This document shows, piece by piece, positions 17,041 through 26,015 of a stretch of DNA of 57,404 nucleotides (position 1 is the first letter of the stretch; each line of letters begins with the position of its first letter). Under the pieces are notes generated by a model. That model made no database searches and was not told where the DNA came from. It worked only from the letters and a program-made list of their open reading frames with translations. Origin of the DNA: Verrucomicrobia bacterium UBA3750 (lineage in GTDB: Bacteria; Verrucomicrobiota; Kiritimatiellia; RFP12; UBA1067); contig DFGM01000105.1 of the NCBI GenBank assembly GCA_002371755.1, forward strand, positions 19,349 through 76,752, given 5' to 3'. A program made the position numbers and the translations under genes.

Positions 17041-17775
17041 GTGAAAAAAGCCAAAGCAAAAATCAAATACCGCCGCATCCTCCTGAAGCTCTCCGGAGAA
17101 GTGCTGGGCAACAAGTCCACCGGTGAATGCATCGACCCGGAAAACCTCGCTTTCATGGCCGAAAGAGTGAAGAAGATTCATTCGCTCGGCGTTGAAGTGG
17201 GCATCGTCTTGGGGGGTGGCAACATCTTCCGCGGCCTTGCGGGCGCCGGGAAAGGCGTGAACCGCGTGACCGGCGACTCCATGGGGATGCTCGCCACCAT
17301 CATCAACGGCCTTGCCATGATGAACGCGCTCGAATCCATAGGCGTGGAAACACGTGTGATGACGGCGATAGAGATTGCTTCTTTCGCAGAACCTTTCATC
17401 CAGCGCAAGGCGCTGAGGCATCTCGAGAAGGGGCGCGTGGTGATTTTTGCAGGCGGCACGGGCAATCCCTATTTCTCCACCGATTCCGCGGCGGCTTTGC
17501 GTGCAAGCGAAATCGGCGCCGAGGCCCTGCTCAAGGCGACAAAGGTGGACGGCATCTACACTGCCGACCCGAAGAAGGATCCCACGGCAAAGAAATACGG
17601 CTCTCTTCGCTACGAGACCGCACTTGAAAAGCGTCTCAAAGTGATGGATTCCGCCGCTTTCGCCCTCTGCATGGAAAACGAAATCCCGATAGTCGTCTTT
17701 GACTTCTTCGATGGCGATGCGCTTGAAAGGGTGGTGCGCGGCGAGGAAGTCGGCACCATCGTGAGCGACAAATAA
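17041..17775 (+). CDS. pyrH: UMP kinase
   Basis: 244 residues from GTG at 17041. The amino-acid-kinase fold shows YRRILLKLSGEVL, the glycine-rich GIVLGGGNIFRG and GGTGNPYFSTDSAAALRA. The enzyme phosphorylates UMP to UDP. An upstream in-frame start at 17005 is unlikely because it sits in the -35 box. The pairing with frr, 50 nt downstream, is the conserved bacterial order pyrH-frr. Confidence 0.96.
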   Translation: MKKAKAKIKYRRILLKLSGEVLGNKSTGECIDPENLAFMAERVKKIHSLGVEVGIVLGGGNIFRGLAGAGKGVNRVTGDSMGMLATIINGLAMMNALESIGVETRVMTAIEIASFAEPFIQRKALRHLEKGRVVIFAGGTGNPYFSTDSAAALRASEIGAEALLKATKVDGIYTADPKKDPTAKKYGSLRYETALEKRLKVMDSAAFALCMENEIPIVVFDFFDGDALERVVRGEEVGTIVSDK

Positions 17776-17825
17776 CCGGAAGACATCCTTTATAACCAGA
17801 AAAGCCCTACTACAAGGAAAGAGAC

Positions 17826-18389
17826 ATGGAAAACGTGAATGACGTGCTTACCGATGCGACCTCGAAGCTCTCCAAGAGTTTCGACGCTCTCAAATCCCAA
17901 TTCTCCGGTCTGCGCACCGGCAAGGCCAGTCCGGCGATGGTCGATGGCATCAAGGTGGAATACTACGGCTGCCCCACGCCTATCAAGAATCTCGGCACCA
18001 TTTCCACGCCCGAACCGCGCCAGATCAAGATTACGCCTTTCGACCCCACCGTGCTCGCGGAAATGAACAAGGCCATTCTCGCCGCCAACCTGGGCGTGAC
18101 GCCCCAGACGGACGGCAAGGTGCTTCGCATCACGGTGCCTGAACTCAACGAACAGCGCCGCAAAGAAATCGTCAAGCTTGCGAAGACCCAGGCCGAGGCG
18201 CAGAAGGTCGCCATGCGCAATATTCGCCGCGATGCCAATGATGCCGTCAAGAAGCTTGAGAAGGACAAGAAGATTTCCGAGGACGACATGAAGCAGGGTC
18301 TCGACAAGATCCAGAAAGCCACCGACGAGTGGATTGCCAAGATCGATTCCGAGCTCAAGAGCAAGGAAGCGGAAGTGATGGCGGTCTGA
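17826..18389 (+). CDS. frr: Ribosome recycling factor
   Basis: 187 residues, the normal length. The RRF fold is marked by LRTGKASPAMVDGIKVEYYG and, near the end, by IRRDANDAVKKLEKDKKISED. RRF splits post-termination ribosomes together with EF-G. AAGGAAAGAG lies before the ATG. It is the second gene after pyrH. Confidence 0.97.
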   Translation: MENVNDVLTDATSKLSKSFDALKSQFSGLRTGKASPAMVDGIKVEYYGCPTPIKNLGTISTPEPRQIKITPFDPTVLAEMNKAILAANLGVTPQTDGKVLRITVPELNEQRRKEIVKLAKTQAEAQKVAMRNIRRDANDAVKKLEKDKKISEDDMKQGLDKIQKATDEWIAKIDSELKSKEAEVMAV

Positions 18390-18447
18390 GTGCCGTCAGC
18401 GGCGAGCGAGGAAAAAGAAGTCAATTTGAAAACCAAGGAGTGGAGCC

Positions 18448-19413
18448 ATGGCAGAAGAAACGAAGAGTCCGATCAGTGCAGTGAAGCCGCCTGTGGCAAG
18501 TCCGCTTGGCGTTGCGAAGCCGCCAGCGACATCAAGCACGCTCAAATTGAAGCCCGTGGTGCGCAAGCCTGGAGCGGCAGGCGGTGGCGCCACTGCGCTG
18601 GGCGCCGGCATAAAGCTGCCTGTGCGGCCTGTCGTGCGTGCGGCGGAAGAAGTCGAGACCCAGGCAACCGCATTCGTCGCGACGCCGGCTCCTGCCGCAG
18701 CCGCGCCCAAGGCGGAGGCGGCGACTTCGCTCGCCCAGCTCAAGAGCGTCACCCAGCGCCTTAAGGATGTCACGCAGGAAATTCCCCAGCAGGCGATACT
18801 GCGCAAGACCGGAATTATCGGCGATCAGGCGATGACGGACGCGCAAAAGCAGGCTTCCAAGGCTCGCACTTCGCGTATTTCGCTGTCGGATGCGTTCGGT
18901 GTCGCGCCCGTGAAAGAAGATGCGCCGATGAAGACGATCCGCATCAAGCGTCCTGTGGATATAGCCGCTCCTGCGGCGGCGAAGCCGGCTCAGGCGCCTG
19001 TCGCCGCAATGCCCGCTCCTGCTGCACCGGAGCCGGAATCCGCGCCTGCGGCCCCTGTCGAGACCTCGGTTACGCAGCGCAAGACGCTCAAGGTTTCGCG
19101 TCCCGGCACAGGTCGCCCCACTTCGAAGTTCGGCATTAAGAAGCCCGGCGTCGCGCCGGTTCACAAACCTGCCGAACCTGCGCAGGCGGATGTGGCTGAT
19201 ATCCCGGACATACCGGATATGGATGACGCGCCCACGATGGCGACTGTCGTTGGCATGCCTCCTGCGGAACTGCTCAAGGCTGCGGCGAATCAGGTGCCCG
19301 ACGTCCCGAAGGGGCTCGCCGCGGTTTCATTGATTGTCCAGATTGCCGCCTGCCTCGTAATGGGTGCGCTCGGCTGGATGCTCTTCCAGAATACAACGGC
19401 CACACCGTTCTGA
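18448..19413 (+). CDS. Ala/Pro/Lys-rich tail-anchored protein of unknown function
   Basis: 321 residues. Most of the sequence is low-complexity Ala, Pro, Lys and Val, with a slightly ordered stretch near 90-160. A single membrane segment near the C-terminus (about 290-315, LAAVSLIVQIAACLVMGALGW) is followed by only eight or so residues. The bulk should therefore face the cytoplasm. I do not recognise a family. It is followed 1 nt later by an ABC exporter permease and may belong to that unit. A similar low-complexity linker style is seen in the RodZ-like protein. Confidence 0.75.
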   Translation: MAEETKSPISAVKPPVASPLGVAKPPATSSTLKLKPVVRKPGAAGGGATALGAGIKLPVRPVVRAAEEVETQATAFVATPAPAAAAPKAEAATSLAQLKSVTQRLKDVTQEIPQQAILRKTGIIGDQAMTDAQKQASKARTSRISLSDAFGVAPVKEDAPMKTIRIKRPVDIAAPAAAKPAQAPVAAMPAPAAPEPESAPAAPVETSVTQRKTLKVSRPGTGRPTSKFGIKKPGVAPVHKPAEPAQADVADIPDIPDMDDAPTMATVVGMPPAELLKAAANQVPDVPKGLAAVSLIVQIAACLVMGALGWMLFQNTTATPF

Positions 19414-19414
19414 C

Positions 19415-20290
19415 GTGAAAGGGTTCAAGGCGATATTCACTGCCACGCTGCTGGAGATCGCCTGCGATCCTCTCGCATTGTTGATTACGCTCTCTGCGCT
19501 CGCGTTATCCACTTTCGCGGGCGCATTGCACTATCATCAATTCGGCGAACCTTCCAGGATGGCGCGCGAGGCGGGAGTTTCCGCGCTTCTCATTCCGGGG
19601 CTCGCATTCGCGGTTTTTTCTTCCATCCGGGCAATCCGCCGCGAGATGGAGTCCGGCACCGTGCAAATGGCTCTGGCCCATTCCGTCTCGCGCGCCGGCT
19701 TCCTCTTTGCGAAAATGACCGGCGTGCTGGCCGCGTTTTCCATCTTCTTTGCCACCGTCTGGGCGAACTCGCTTGTCGCCGTCAAGGGTTCCGAGCTCGG
19801 GGCGCTTGCCGCAAATGGCGATATAGCCCGGGTCTGGGGGCCCAGCCTCGCCCTCGGCGTGGCGGCAATCGCCGTTCCTCCCGTCCTGGGTGCAATCCTC
19901 AACCGTTTTGCCTCGCTCAGATTCGTGCGCACGGCAACGTTCCTCGCGCTTTTCATTTCTCTGGCGGGCGTTTTTTACAAATTCGATTCTGCGCTTGCAT
20001 TGCGCCAGCTTGGGCTTTCCCTTGCCGTATTCCCGCCTGTCATCTTCTTTATAGCGCTTGCAGGTGCTGCCGCGGTTCGCCTCAAGGGCAATTCGGCCTC
20101 GGCGCTTTCCTTTGCCGTGATGGCTTTAGCTCTTCCGGTTCTCGGAGCGCACTACCTGCCGGACGCTCTTGAAAACGGCGGCTCCGTGCCCCTTGGGTAT
20201 CTCTCCCTCTCATTTGCGGCGGCTTTGCCTCTCGCCGCGGCTGCGTTCCTCGCAGGCGTGGGACTTTTCTGCGAAAGGGATTTGACGTGA
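19415..20290 (+). CDS. ABC-2 type transporter permease
   Basis: 291 residues from a GTG one nucleotide after the preceding stop. About six membrane helices are visible. FSSIRAIRREMESGTVQMAL resembles the cytoplasmic loop of ABC-2 permeases (ERExGTxxxLL). The stop overlaps the GTG of the ATPase gene. With the ATPase and the second permease it forms a NatAB/GldFG-like exporter. The substrate cannot be inferred. Confidence 0.82.
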   Translation: MKGFKAIFTATLLEIACDPLALLITLSALALSTFAGALHYHQFGEPSRMAREAGVSALLIPGLAFAVFSSIRAIRREMESGTVQMALAHSVSRAGFLFAKMTGVLAAFSIFFATVWANSLVAVKGSELGALAANGDIARVWGPSLALGVAAIAVPPVLGAILNRFASLRFVRTATFLALFISLAGVFYKFDSALALRQLGLSLAVFPPVIFFIALAGAAAVRLKGNSASALSFAVMALALPVLGAHYLPDALENGGSVPLGYLSLSFAAALPLAAAAFLAGVGLFCERDLT

Positions 20291-21045
20291 ATGGCATCAT
20301 AGAACTAAAAGGCGTCTCCAAGACATTCCGCGACTTCTGGCTCCGTCCCACCGTAAAGGCGGTGGACGGACTCGATCTCACCGTGAACGAAGGGGAGATC
20401 TTCGGTCTTCTCGGCCCGAACGGCAGCGGTAAATCGACTACAATCAAGATGATACTGGGGCTTTTGCGTCCCGGAGAAGGGGAAGTGCGGCTTTTCGGCC
20501 TTCCGCCATCCGATCCCGCCGCCAGGAAACGTCTCGGCTTTCTGCCCGAGTTGAGCTATCTCCATCCGTTCCTCACCGCGCGCGAAACGCTCCTTTATCA
20601 TGCCGGGCTTTGCGGTCTGGATACCAAGACGGCGCGCTCGCGTGCAAACGAACTTCTCGAAATGACCGAACTCGTCCATGCCGCAGACAGGCAGGTCGGA
20701 GGCTTTTCGAAAGGCATGGCCCGCCGTGTGGCGCTTGCTTCTTCCATCATAGGCAAGCCGGGGCTCTTGATATTGGACGAACCGACGTCGGGCCTTGATC
20801 CCGTCTCTACGGATGAAGTGAAAACTCTCGTCAAGACGCTTGCCAAAGGCGGCATGACCATTTTGATGACTTCCCATCTTCTCGGCGACGCGCAGGATGT
20901 CTGCGACAGGTTTATGATTCTCAACAAGGGAAGATCCGTCGCCGAGGGAAGAGTGGATGCCATCGGCTCTTCGCTTCAGGAGTACTTCCTCTCCAAGATT
21001 GGCGAAAGGCGCGACTTCAAGGTGGCGCCGTTCCTTGCTCAATAA
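20287..21045 (+). CDS. ABC transporter ATP-binding protein
   Basis: 252 residues from GTG. Walker A is GPNGSGKST. The signature segment is FSKGMARRVALA, somewhat divergent from LSGGQ. Walker B with the catalytic Glu is LLILDEPTSGLDP, and the switch His is in MTSHLL. It belongs to the CcmA/NatA class that powers ABC-2 exporters. The gene sits between two permease genes, with a 4-nt overlap upstream and 12 nt to the next start. Confidence 0.93.
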   Translation: MNGIIELKGVSKTFRDFWLRPTVKAVDGLDLTVNEGEIFGLLGPNGSGKSTTIKMILGLLRPGEGEVRLFGLPPSDPAARKRLGFLPELSYLHPFLTARETLLYHAGLCGLDTKTARSRANELLEMTELVHAADRQVGGFSKGMARRVALASSIIGKPGLLILDEPTSGLDPVSTDEVKTLVKTLAKGGMTILMTSHLLGDAQDVCDRFMILNKGRSVAEGRVDAIGSSLQEYFLSKIGERRDFKVAPFLAQ

Positions 21046-21057
21046 AGGAGGCGCGGG

Positions 21058-22329
21058 GTGAAGTCGTTTCTTGCGATAGTGCTTCTCGAGTTGCGCCGTC
21101 TCTGGCGTTCGCGCTCCATACTCGTATTGCTTGCCGCTTGCGTAGGGTGGATGCTCGCCATGCCGCATCTCGTGAAAAGCGACGGCACGGTCGAAGGCGC
21201 CCGCCAGATCTATGTGCATTTTTCTCTGGGGGGAGCGTTCGCCTTGACGTGCATAGCGCTCGCATCCTCCGGCGCATCGGTTCTTTCCCGCGAACGCGAA
21301 ATGCGCACGCTTTCGCTTGCGCTGACCCGGCCCGTGAAGCGTTTCACGCTTGTTTTCGCACGCATAGCCGCGCTTGTCGCATCCGGTGCGGCGGTCCTGG
21401 CCGTATGCGCTCTCGTTCTCTTCTTCAACGAACGCGATGCCGGGCCTTGCGCACATGTCCTCCATCCCGAGATGGAAAGTCTGGCCGAAGAGGCGAAGAG
21501 GATGTATGACTACTATATGGCGGATCCCGAGACCCCGCCGGAGATAAAGAAAGCGAAGAAATCCGTCGTCATGCGCATTCTGAGGCAAGGCGCTCTCGAC
21601 CACTATCAGTCCATCGGCACGAACGATACGGCAGTATGGCGGTTTGACTCTTCCGCGCTCGCTCCGGGCGCTCCTCTCGCCGTGCGTCTCAGGTTCACGA
21701 ACGACTTCGATATGCGCGAGGATGTGCGAGGCGACTTCTCGTTCGGTCCCTGGCGGGGCGCCATAAGCAACATTACCCAGGCTATCGTGCGCGTTCCGCT
21801 GCATCATGAAGAAGGCGGGAACCCCGCGGCCGGGGCAAAACCCAAGGACGAACTCGTCTTTACGAACAATGGTGCCACTTCGCTCATGCTGCGTCCCCGC
21901 AAGGACATCGTGCTTCTCGCGGGCGCCGATTCTTTCGGGTCCAACCTCTTCAGAGCATGGCTTGAACTCGTCTCCATGCTTGCTTCTCTCGTCGCATTCG
22001 CGGTCTTTCTCGGTTCCGGGCTCGGGCGCTCGGTAGCCGTGTTTACCTGCGTGGCGTTCATGTTCGTGGCAGTGGTCTCGGGCGATGTTATTGAACAATA
22101 TCCCGACCAGTTCGAAACCGATCGCGTGGACAGGATCGGCCTTGCGATTACCAGAGCCGTGGAATTCGCCTCCCGTCCCGTGAACTCCCTCCGTCCCTTG
22201 TCCGCCCTCAGCTCCGGCGAATGCGTGGAAAAGGAAGAAGCCGCGTTGGTGGTGGCGATGGACGCCGTTCTCATCCCCGTCGTTTTCGCCTTTCTTGCAG
22301 CCTTCATCCTCTCCCGCAAGGAGGATTGA
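21058..22329 (+). CDS. ABC-2 type permease with large extracytoplasmic domain
   Basis: 423 residues from GTG, preceded by AAAGGAGG. Helices cluster at about 20-40, 55-75 and 105-125 and again from about 305 to the end. Between them lies a soluble domain of roughly 170 residues, presumably periplasmic. The loop SREREMRTLSLALTRPVKRF is typical of ABC-2 permeases. It forms a heteromeric exporter with the two preceding genes. Confidence 0.82.
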   Translation: MKSFLAIVLLELRRLWRSRSILVLLAACVGWMLAMPHLVKSDGTVEGARQIYVHFSLGGAFALTCIALASSGASVLSREREMRTLSLALTRPVKRFTLVFARIAALVASGAAVLAVCALVLFFNERDAGPCAHVLHPEMESLAEEAKRMYDYYMADPETPPEIKKAKKSVVMRILRQGALDHYQSIGTNDTAVWRFDSSALAPGAPLAVRLRFTNDFDMREDVRGDFSFGPWRGAISNITQAIVRVPLHHEEGGNPAAGAKPKDELVFTNNGATSLMLRPRKDIVLLAGADSFGSNLFRAWLELVSMLASLVAFAVFLGSGLGRSVAVFTCVAFMFVAVVSGDVIEQYPDQFETDRVDRIGLAITRAVEFASRPVNSLRPLSALSSGECVEKEEAALVVAMDAVLIPVVFAFLAAFILSRKED

Positions 22330-22389
22330 GTTGCGGTTCCGGCACCCGCTTGCGGCCGCCAAAGTCCGGCGAAGCCTCGCCACGCGGCA

Positions 22390-22418
22390 TTGCACGAGCA
22401 GGGGGAATATGGTATAAT
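22390..22418 (+). promoter_or_regulatory. Promoter for nagA
   Basis: TTGCAC (22390-22395), a 17-bp spacer and TATAAT (22413-22418) within AATATGGTATAAT, an extended -10. The leader is about 38 nt and has an AAGGAG site before the ATG at 22463. Confidence 0.8.
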
Positions 22419-22462
22419 AAGCGGCACAATTCCGGGAATGCACCCGGGGAAAAGGAGCTAAC

Positions 22463-23620
22463 ATGTCCAAGACCATCATCAAGAACGCACACGTCATCTC
22501 GCCCGGCATCGATATCGAAGGGGCGACGGTTCTCATCGAAGGCGACAAGATTAAATCCGTTTCGAAAAAGGCGCTTTCCGAAAAAGGCGTCGATACGGTA
22601 GTGGACGTGCGCGGCAAATACTTGATGCCCGGCTTCATCGATGTGCATACCCACGGTGCGCTTACATACGATTTCTGCGATAGCGATCCGAAGGCGATAT
22701 ACGAACTTGCCAGGGGCAAGCTTGAAGAGGGCGTGACCACGTTCCTTCCTACCACTCTCACCGTGTCGCACGAAGAACTCGCCCAGGCCGCACGCAATCT
22801 CAAGGCGTATGCCGAAGACGGCATGAAGTATGCGAAGACGCCCGGCATCCATCTTGAAGGGCCTTTCATCAACGTGAAGTGCTGCGGTGCGCAGAATCCG
22901 AAGTTCGTGCGCAAGCCGGAGGTGAAGGAAGTAAAGGAAATCGCCAAGATATACCCGGTGAAGCTCATTTCCTACGCCGTTGAAACCGAAGGCGGGGCAA
23001 AGTTCGCCAAAGACTGCCTGAAGATCGGGGTCGTCCCGAGCTGCGGCCACACCGGCGCCAAACTCAAAGACCTGATGGGGGCCTACAAGAACGGCCTGAG
23101 GCACATGACGCACTTCTGCAACCAGATGACGCCTCTCCACCACCGCGAAATCGGCATGGTCGGCGCAGGTTTCCTCATCGAGGATCTCAATACCGAGGTC
23201 ATTTGCGACAAGATCCACCTCTGCCCCGACATGCTCAAACTCATTTTCACGCGTCGCAGCCTCGCGCATATCCAGATGATTACCGACTCCCTGCGCTGCT
23301 CGCATTGCAAAGATGGCTATGCGTTCACGATGGGCGGGCTCGAAGTGAAGCTGGAAGGGGGCGAGGCGCGTCTCGTAAAGGGCGGCAACCTCGCAGGTTC
23401 GACGCTCTGGATGGGCAACGGACTAAAGAACGTCCATGAAGTGACGGGCATACCGCTCAAGGATCTCGTGCGCACCACATCCTGGAACCAGGCCATAGAG
23501 CTTGGCTGGGGCGACGAACTCGGCAAGGTCGAGAAGGGCTTCAAGGCGGATCTCGTGGTCTTGGACAAAAAAACCTGGAAACCTGCCGCAGTCTTCGTTG
23601 ACGGCGCGCAAAGAATATGA
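22463..23620 (+). CDS. nagA: N-acetylglucosamine-6-phosphate deacetylase
   Basis: 385 residues. The amidohydrolase metal motif is DVHTHG. HLEGPF, CGHTGA and THFCNQM follow in the NagA order, and the catalytic Asp is in TDSLR. The enzyme removes acetate from GlcNAc-6-P, feeding NagB. The stop codon abuts the -10 hexamer of the following tRNA promoter. A GH20 hexosaminidase lies just beyond the tRNA, which supports a GlcNAc-glycan salvage role. Confidence 0.95.
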   Translation: MSKTIIKNAHVISPGIDIEGATVLIEGDKIKSVSKKALSEKGVDTVVDVRGKYLMPGFIDVHTHGALTYDFCDSDPKAIYELARGKLEEGVTTFLPTTLTVSHEELAQAARNLKAYAEDGMKYAKTPGIHLEGPFINVKCCGAQNPKFVRKPEVKEVKEIAKIYPVKLISYAVETEGGAKFAKDCLKIGVVPSCGHTGAKLKDLMGAYKNGLRHMTHFCNQMTPLHHREIGMVGAGFLIEDLNTEVICDKIHLCPDMLKLIFTRRSLAHIQMITDSLRCSHCKDGYAFTMGGLEVKLEGGEARLVKGGNLAGSTLWMGNGLKNVHEVTGIPLKDLVRTTSWNQAIELGWGDELGKVEKGFKADLVVLDKKTWKPAAVFVDGAQRI

Positions 23621-23626
23621 TATAAT
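23598..23626 (+). promoter_or_regulatory. Promoter for tRNA-Ser
   Basis: TTGACG (23598-23603), a 17-bp spacer and TATAAT (23621-23626). It overlaps the last codons and stop of nagA. The tRNA starts 20 nt after the hexamer. Confidence 0.75.
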
Positions 23627-23646
23627 ACGCACCGTTTGGCAAAACT

Positions 23647-23740
23647 GGAGAGATGGCCGAGTGGCTGAAGGCAACGGTTTGCTAAATCGTCGTACGGATC
23701 AATTTCCGTACCGAGGGTTCGAATCCCTCTCTCTCCGCCA
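23647..23740 (+). tRNA. tRNA-Ser (anticodon GCU)
   Basis: The acceptor stem GGAGAGA pairs with TCTCTCC, and CCA is encoded. The anticodon loop is TTGCTAA, and the anticodon stem ACGGT/ATCGT contains one G-U pair. A long class-II variable arm with a CGTACGGA/TCCGTACG-like stem is typical of serine tRNA. The T loop is GTTCGAATC. It decodes AGC/AGU. Confidence 0.96.
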
Positions 23741-23794
23741 ACTTTGTGCGATGCCCGCCGGGCTAATCCAGAATCTGAGTCAGAAGGAGGAAAT

Positions 23795-25261
23795 ATGAAT
23801 ATGCTTGCCGTCGGCGCAGTGCTGGCTGCGATAAACGTAGTCCCAATGCCCGGGAAAGTAACGGAAAAGCCTGGCGAGCTTGCCATTGGCGCAGGCGGTC
23901 TCGAGATTGAGTATGCCGAAGATGCCGCGATTCCCGCAGAAGGCTACCGCCTGAGCGTGGGGGCGGATGGCGTGAAAGTGGCCGCGAGCGACGAGGCTGG
24001 CAGGTTCTATGCCCGCCAAACCCTCCGCCAGCTCGAAAAGACCCGTTCCGACGGCGCACGATTCCTCCCTTGCGTCGAAATAGAGGATGCGCCCCGCTTC
24101 AAATGGCGCGGACTGCACTTCGACGATTGCCGCCACTTCTTCGGCAAAGAAGCGCTCATGAAGACGCTGGACGCCATGGCACTCCACAAACTCAACGTCC
24201 TGCACTGGCATCTCACCGAAGACCAGGGCTGGCGCATAGAGATAAAGAAGTATCCGCTCCTCACGCAAATTGGCGCGCGCCGTCCGGGAAGTCCGAAACC
24301 GGTCGTGCTCAAGACGCCCGGCTACCAGGGGTGGGAATCCAACAACATCCCATACGGTCCTTTCTTCTATACGCAGGATGACGTGCGCGAGATTGTGGCC
24401 TATGCCGCGAAGCGTCACATCATGGTAGTGCCGGAGATAGAACTCCCCGGCCATGCGTTGGCCGCCATCGCCTCCTATCCGGAGCTCGGCTGCACGGGCG
24501 AAAAGTTCGAACCGTGGTGGCGTTGGGGCGTGAGCGAACACATCTTCTGCGGAGGCAATGACGCCACCATCAAGTTTCTCGAGGATGTTCTTGATGAAGT
24601 ATGCGCCCTCTTTCCCGACCCCATCGTGCATATCGGAGGCGACGAAGCGCCCAAGACGGTGTGGAAGACCTGCCCGAAGTGCCAAAAACGCATCTCCGAG
24701 CTTGGTCTCAAGGGTGAAGAGGGGTTGCAAGGCTGGATGACAGACCACTTTACGCGCTATCTGGCCGCCAAAGGCAAACGCGCCATCGGCTGGGACGAAA
24801 TCCTCGACGGCGACCCCGGCAAGGAGACGATTGTGATGTCGTGGCGCGGTCCGGGCGGCGGAATAAAGGCGGCCGCCCGCGGCAATGATGCTGTCATGTG
24901 CCCGATCGACCCTTGCTATCTCGATAATCCTCAGGGCCTCGCGGACGACCCGTACGAATACATCAACTACGGCTTTGTGGACGATCTCAAGCGTTGCTAC
25001 GGATTCAACCCCGTCGCCGGCATACCCGAAGCGGAACAGCACCATATCCTGGGCGGCCAAGGCAACAACTGGACTGAATACACATTCAGCCAAGCCGAAT
25101 ACGAATGGAAGATTTGGCCGAGAATGGGCGCTCTCGCAGAATGTCTCTGGTCAGACCCCGCCCGTAAAGATTGGGATTCTTTCCTGGTCCGCATGGGCGA
25201 CATGCGTAAGCGACTAATCCGCGAACTGCACATCAATTGCGCCCCCTTGCACAACCCCTAG
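23795..25261 (+). CDS. Beta-N-acetylhexosaminidase (GH20)
   Basis: 488 residues from an ATG preceded by AAGGAGG. An N-terminal hexosaminidase-associated domain (about 12-105) precedes the GH20 barrel. The barrel has LHWHLTEDQGWRIEIKKYP and the catalytic Asp-Glu pair in HIGGDEAP. The enzyme releases terminal GlcNAc or GalNAc. The N-terminus is hydrophobic (MNMLAVGAVLAAINVV) but a weak signal peptide, so export is uncertain. With nagA and nagB it would supply and consume GlcNAc. Confidence 0.93.
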   Translation: MNMLAVGAVLAAINVVPMPGKVTEKPGELAIGAGGLEIEYAEDAAIPAEGYRLSVGADGVKVAASDEAGRFYARQTLRQLEKTRSDGARFLPCVEIEDAPRFKWRGLHFDDCRHFFGKEALMKTLDAMALHKLNVLHWHLTEDQGWRIEIKKYPLLTQIGARRPGSPKPVVLKTPGYQGWESNNIPYGPFFYTQDDVREIVAYAAKRHIMVVPEIELPGHALAAIASYPELGCTGEKFEPWWRWGVSEHIFCGGNDATIKFLEDVLDEVCALFPDPIVHIGGDEAPKTVWKTCPKCQKRISELGLKGEEGLQGWMTDHFTRYLAAKGKRAIGWDEILDGDPGKETIVMSWRGPGGGIKAAARGNDAVMCPIDPCYLDNPQGLADDPYEYINYGFVDDLKRCYGFNPVAGIPEAEQHHILGGQGNNWTEYTFSQAEYEWKIWPRMGALAECLWSDPARKDWDSFLVRMGDMRKRLIRELHINCAPLHNP

Positions 25262-25276
25262 GGAATATGGTATAAT
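25247..25276 (+). promoter_or_regulatory. Promoter for the PAS-domain gene (near-leaderless)
   Basis: TTGCAC (25247-25252), an 18-bp spacer and TATAAT (25271-25276) in GAATATGGTATAAT. The hexamer ends 10 nt before the ATG at 25287. No ribosome binding site is present in the short gap. Confidence 0.78.
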
Positions 25277-25286
25277 ATAAGGCCGT

Positions 25287-26006
25287 ATGGCACCTTTATT
25301 CGTACCTAAGGACAGGAAATCGCTATTCCGCCAGTTTCTGGCAGGAATGTACGATGCCGTTATCATTACCGACCCCAACGGACATATCTTGGAATCCAAC
25401 CCCCGTGCTGAAGAGCACTTCGGCTATCAGCAGGAAGAGACGTTGGATAAGCCCATTTCCATGTTGATTCCCGGGCTTTCCCCCGAAATTGTCCAGCGTA
25501 TCAGGCGCGGGCTTGATGACGACCGCCATATGATGCTCGATGCAAACGGGCTCAACAAGGACGGCTCGAAGTTTGCTTGCGAGGTTACGGTTTCAGTGAT
25601 TGACCTGATGGACCCCGGCGATTTGGTCTTTACCGTCCGCAATGTCGAAAAGCGCCGCAATACGATAGAGACTCTGCGCGCCCAGGCCGGAGCATTCTCG
25701 ATTTCGCCGTGCGCTCTTTTCTCCTGTGCGCCGGATGGGCGTTTCACCAATGTAAACCAATCTTTCCTGGAACTCTTCGGTCTGGAAGACGATGCCGCGG
25801 CCAAGACGAAGTTTTTCGTCGATTTCATGTCCGACGAGCCGCTTCCTGCCAATTTCAAGAAGGCGCTTGAAGGCGAAACGACTACGGTCGGAATCGTTGC
25901 AGAGGCAGATGAAGGGGAGGACGCGAGCGAAATCGAAATTACGCTTGCACCCAATCGTGTCGGACGCAAGATCAGAGGCGTTGTCGGCAGCGTGCTGAAA
26001 GTCTGA
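25287..26006 (+). CDS. Protein of two PAS domains without an output domain
   Basis: 239 residues. PAS 1 covers about 15-125 (MYDAVIITDPNGHILESNPRA, then a FACEVTVS segment). PAS 2 covers about 130-239 (ALFSCAPDGRFTNVNQSFLELFG). No kinase, GGDEF, HTH or membrane segment is present, so it is a free sensor or adaptor that must act through a partner. No obvious haem or flavin ligand can be assigned. The stop lies 9 nt before the RluA-family gene, suggesting co-transcription. Confidence 0.83.
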   Translation: MAPLFVPKDRKSLFRQFLAGMYDAVIITDPNGHILESNPRAEEHFGYQQEETLDKPISMLIPGLSPEIVQRIRRGLDDDRHMMLDANGLNKDGSKFACEVTVSVIDLMDPGDLVFTVRNVEKRRNTIETLRAQAGAFSISPCALFSCAPDGRFTNVNQSFLELFGLEDDAAAKTKFFVDFMSDEPLPANFKKALEGETTTVGIVAEADEGEDASEIEITLAPNRVGRKIRGVVGSVLKV

Positions 26007-26015
26007 GGCATTCCC

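Noticed and set aside
20305..22968. 887-codon open frame on the minus strand opposite the ABC exporter and nagA
   Set aside because: It covers three well-supported plus-strand genes and shows no motif; it is a codon-bias shadow.
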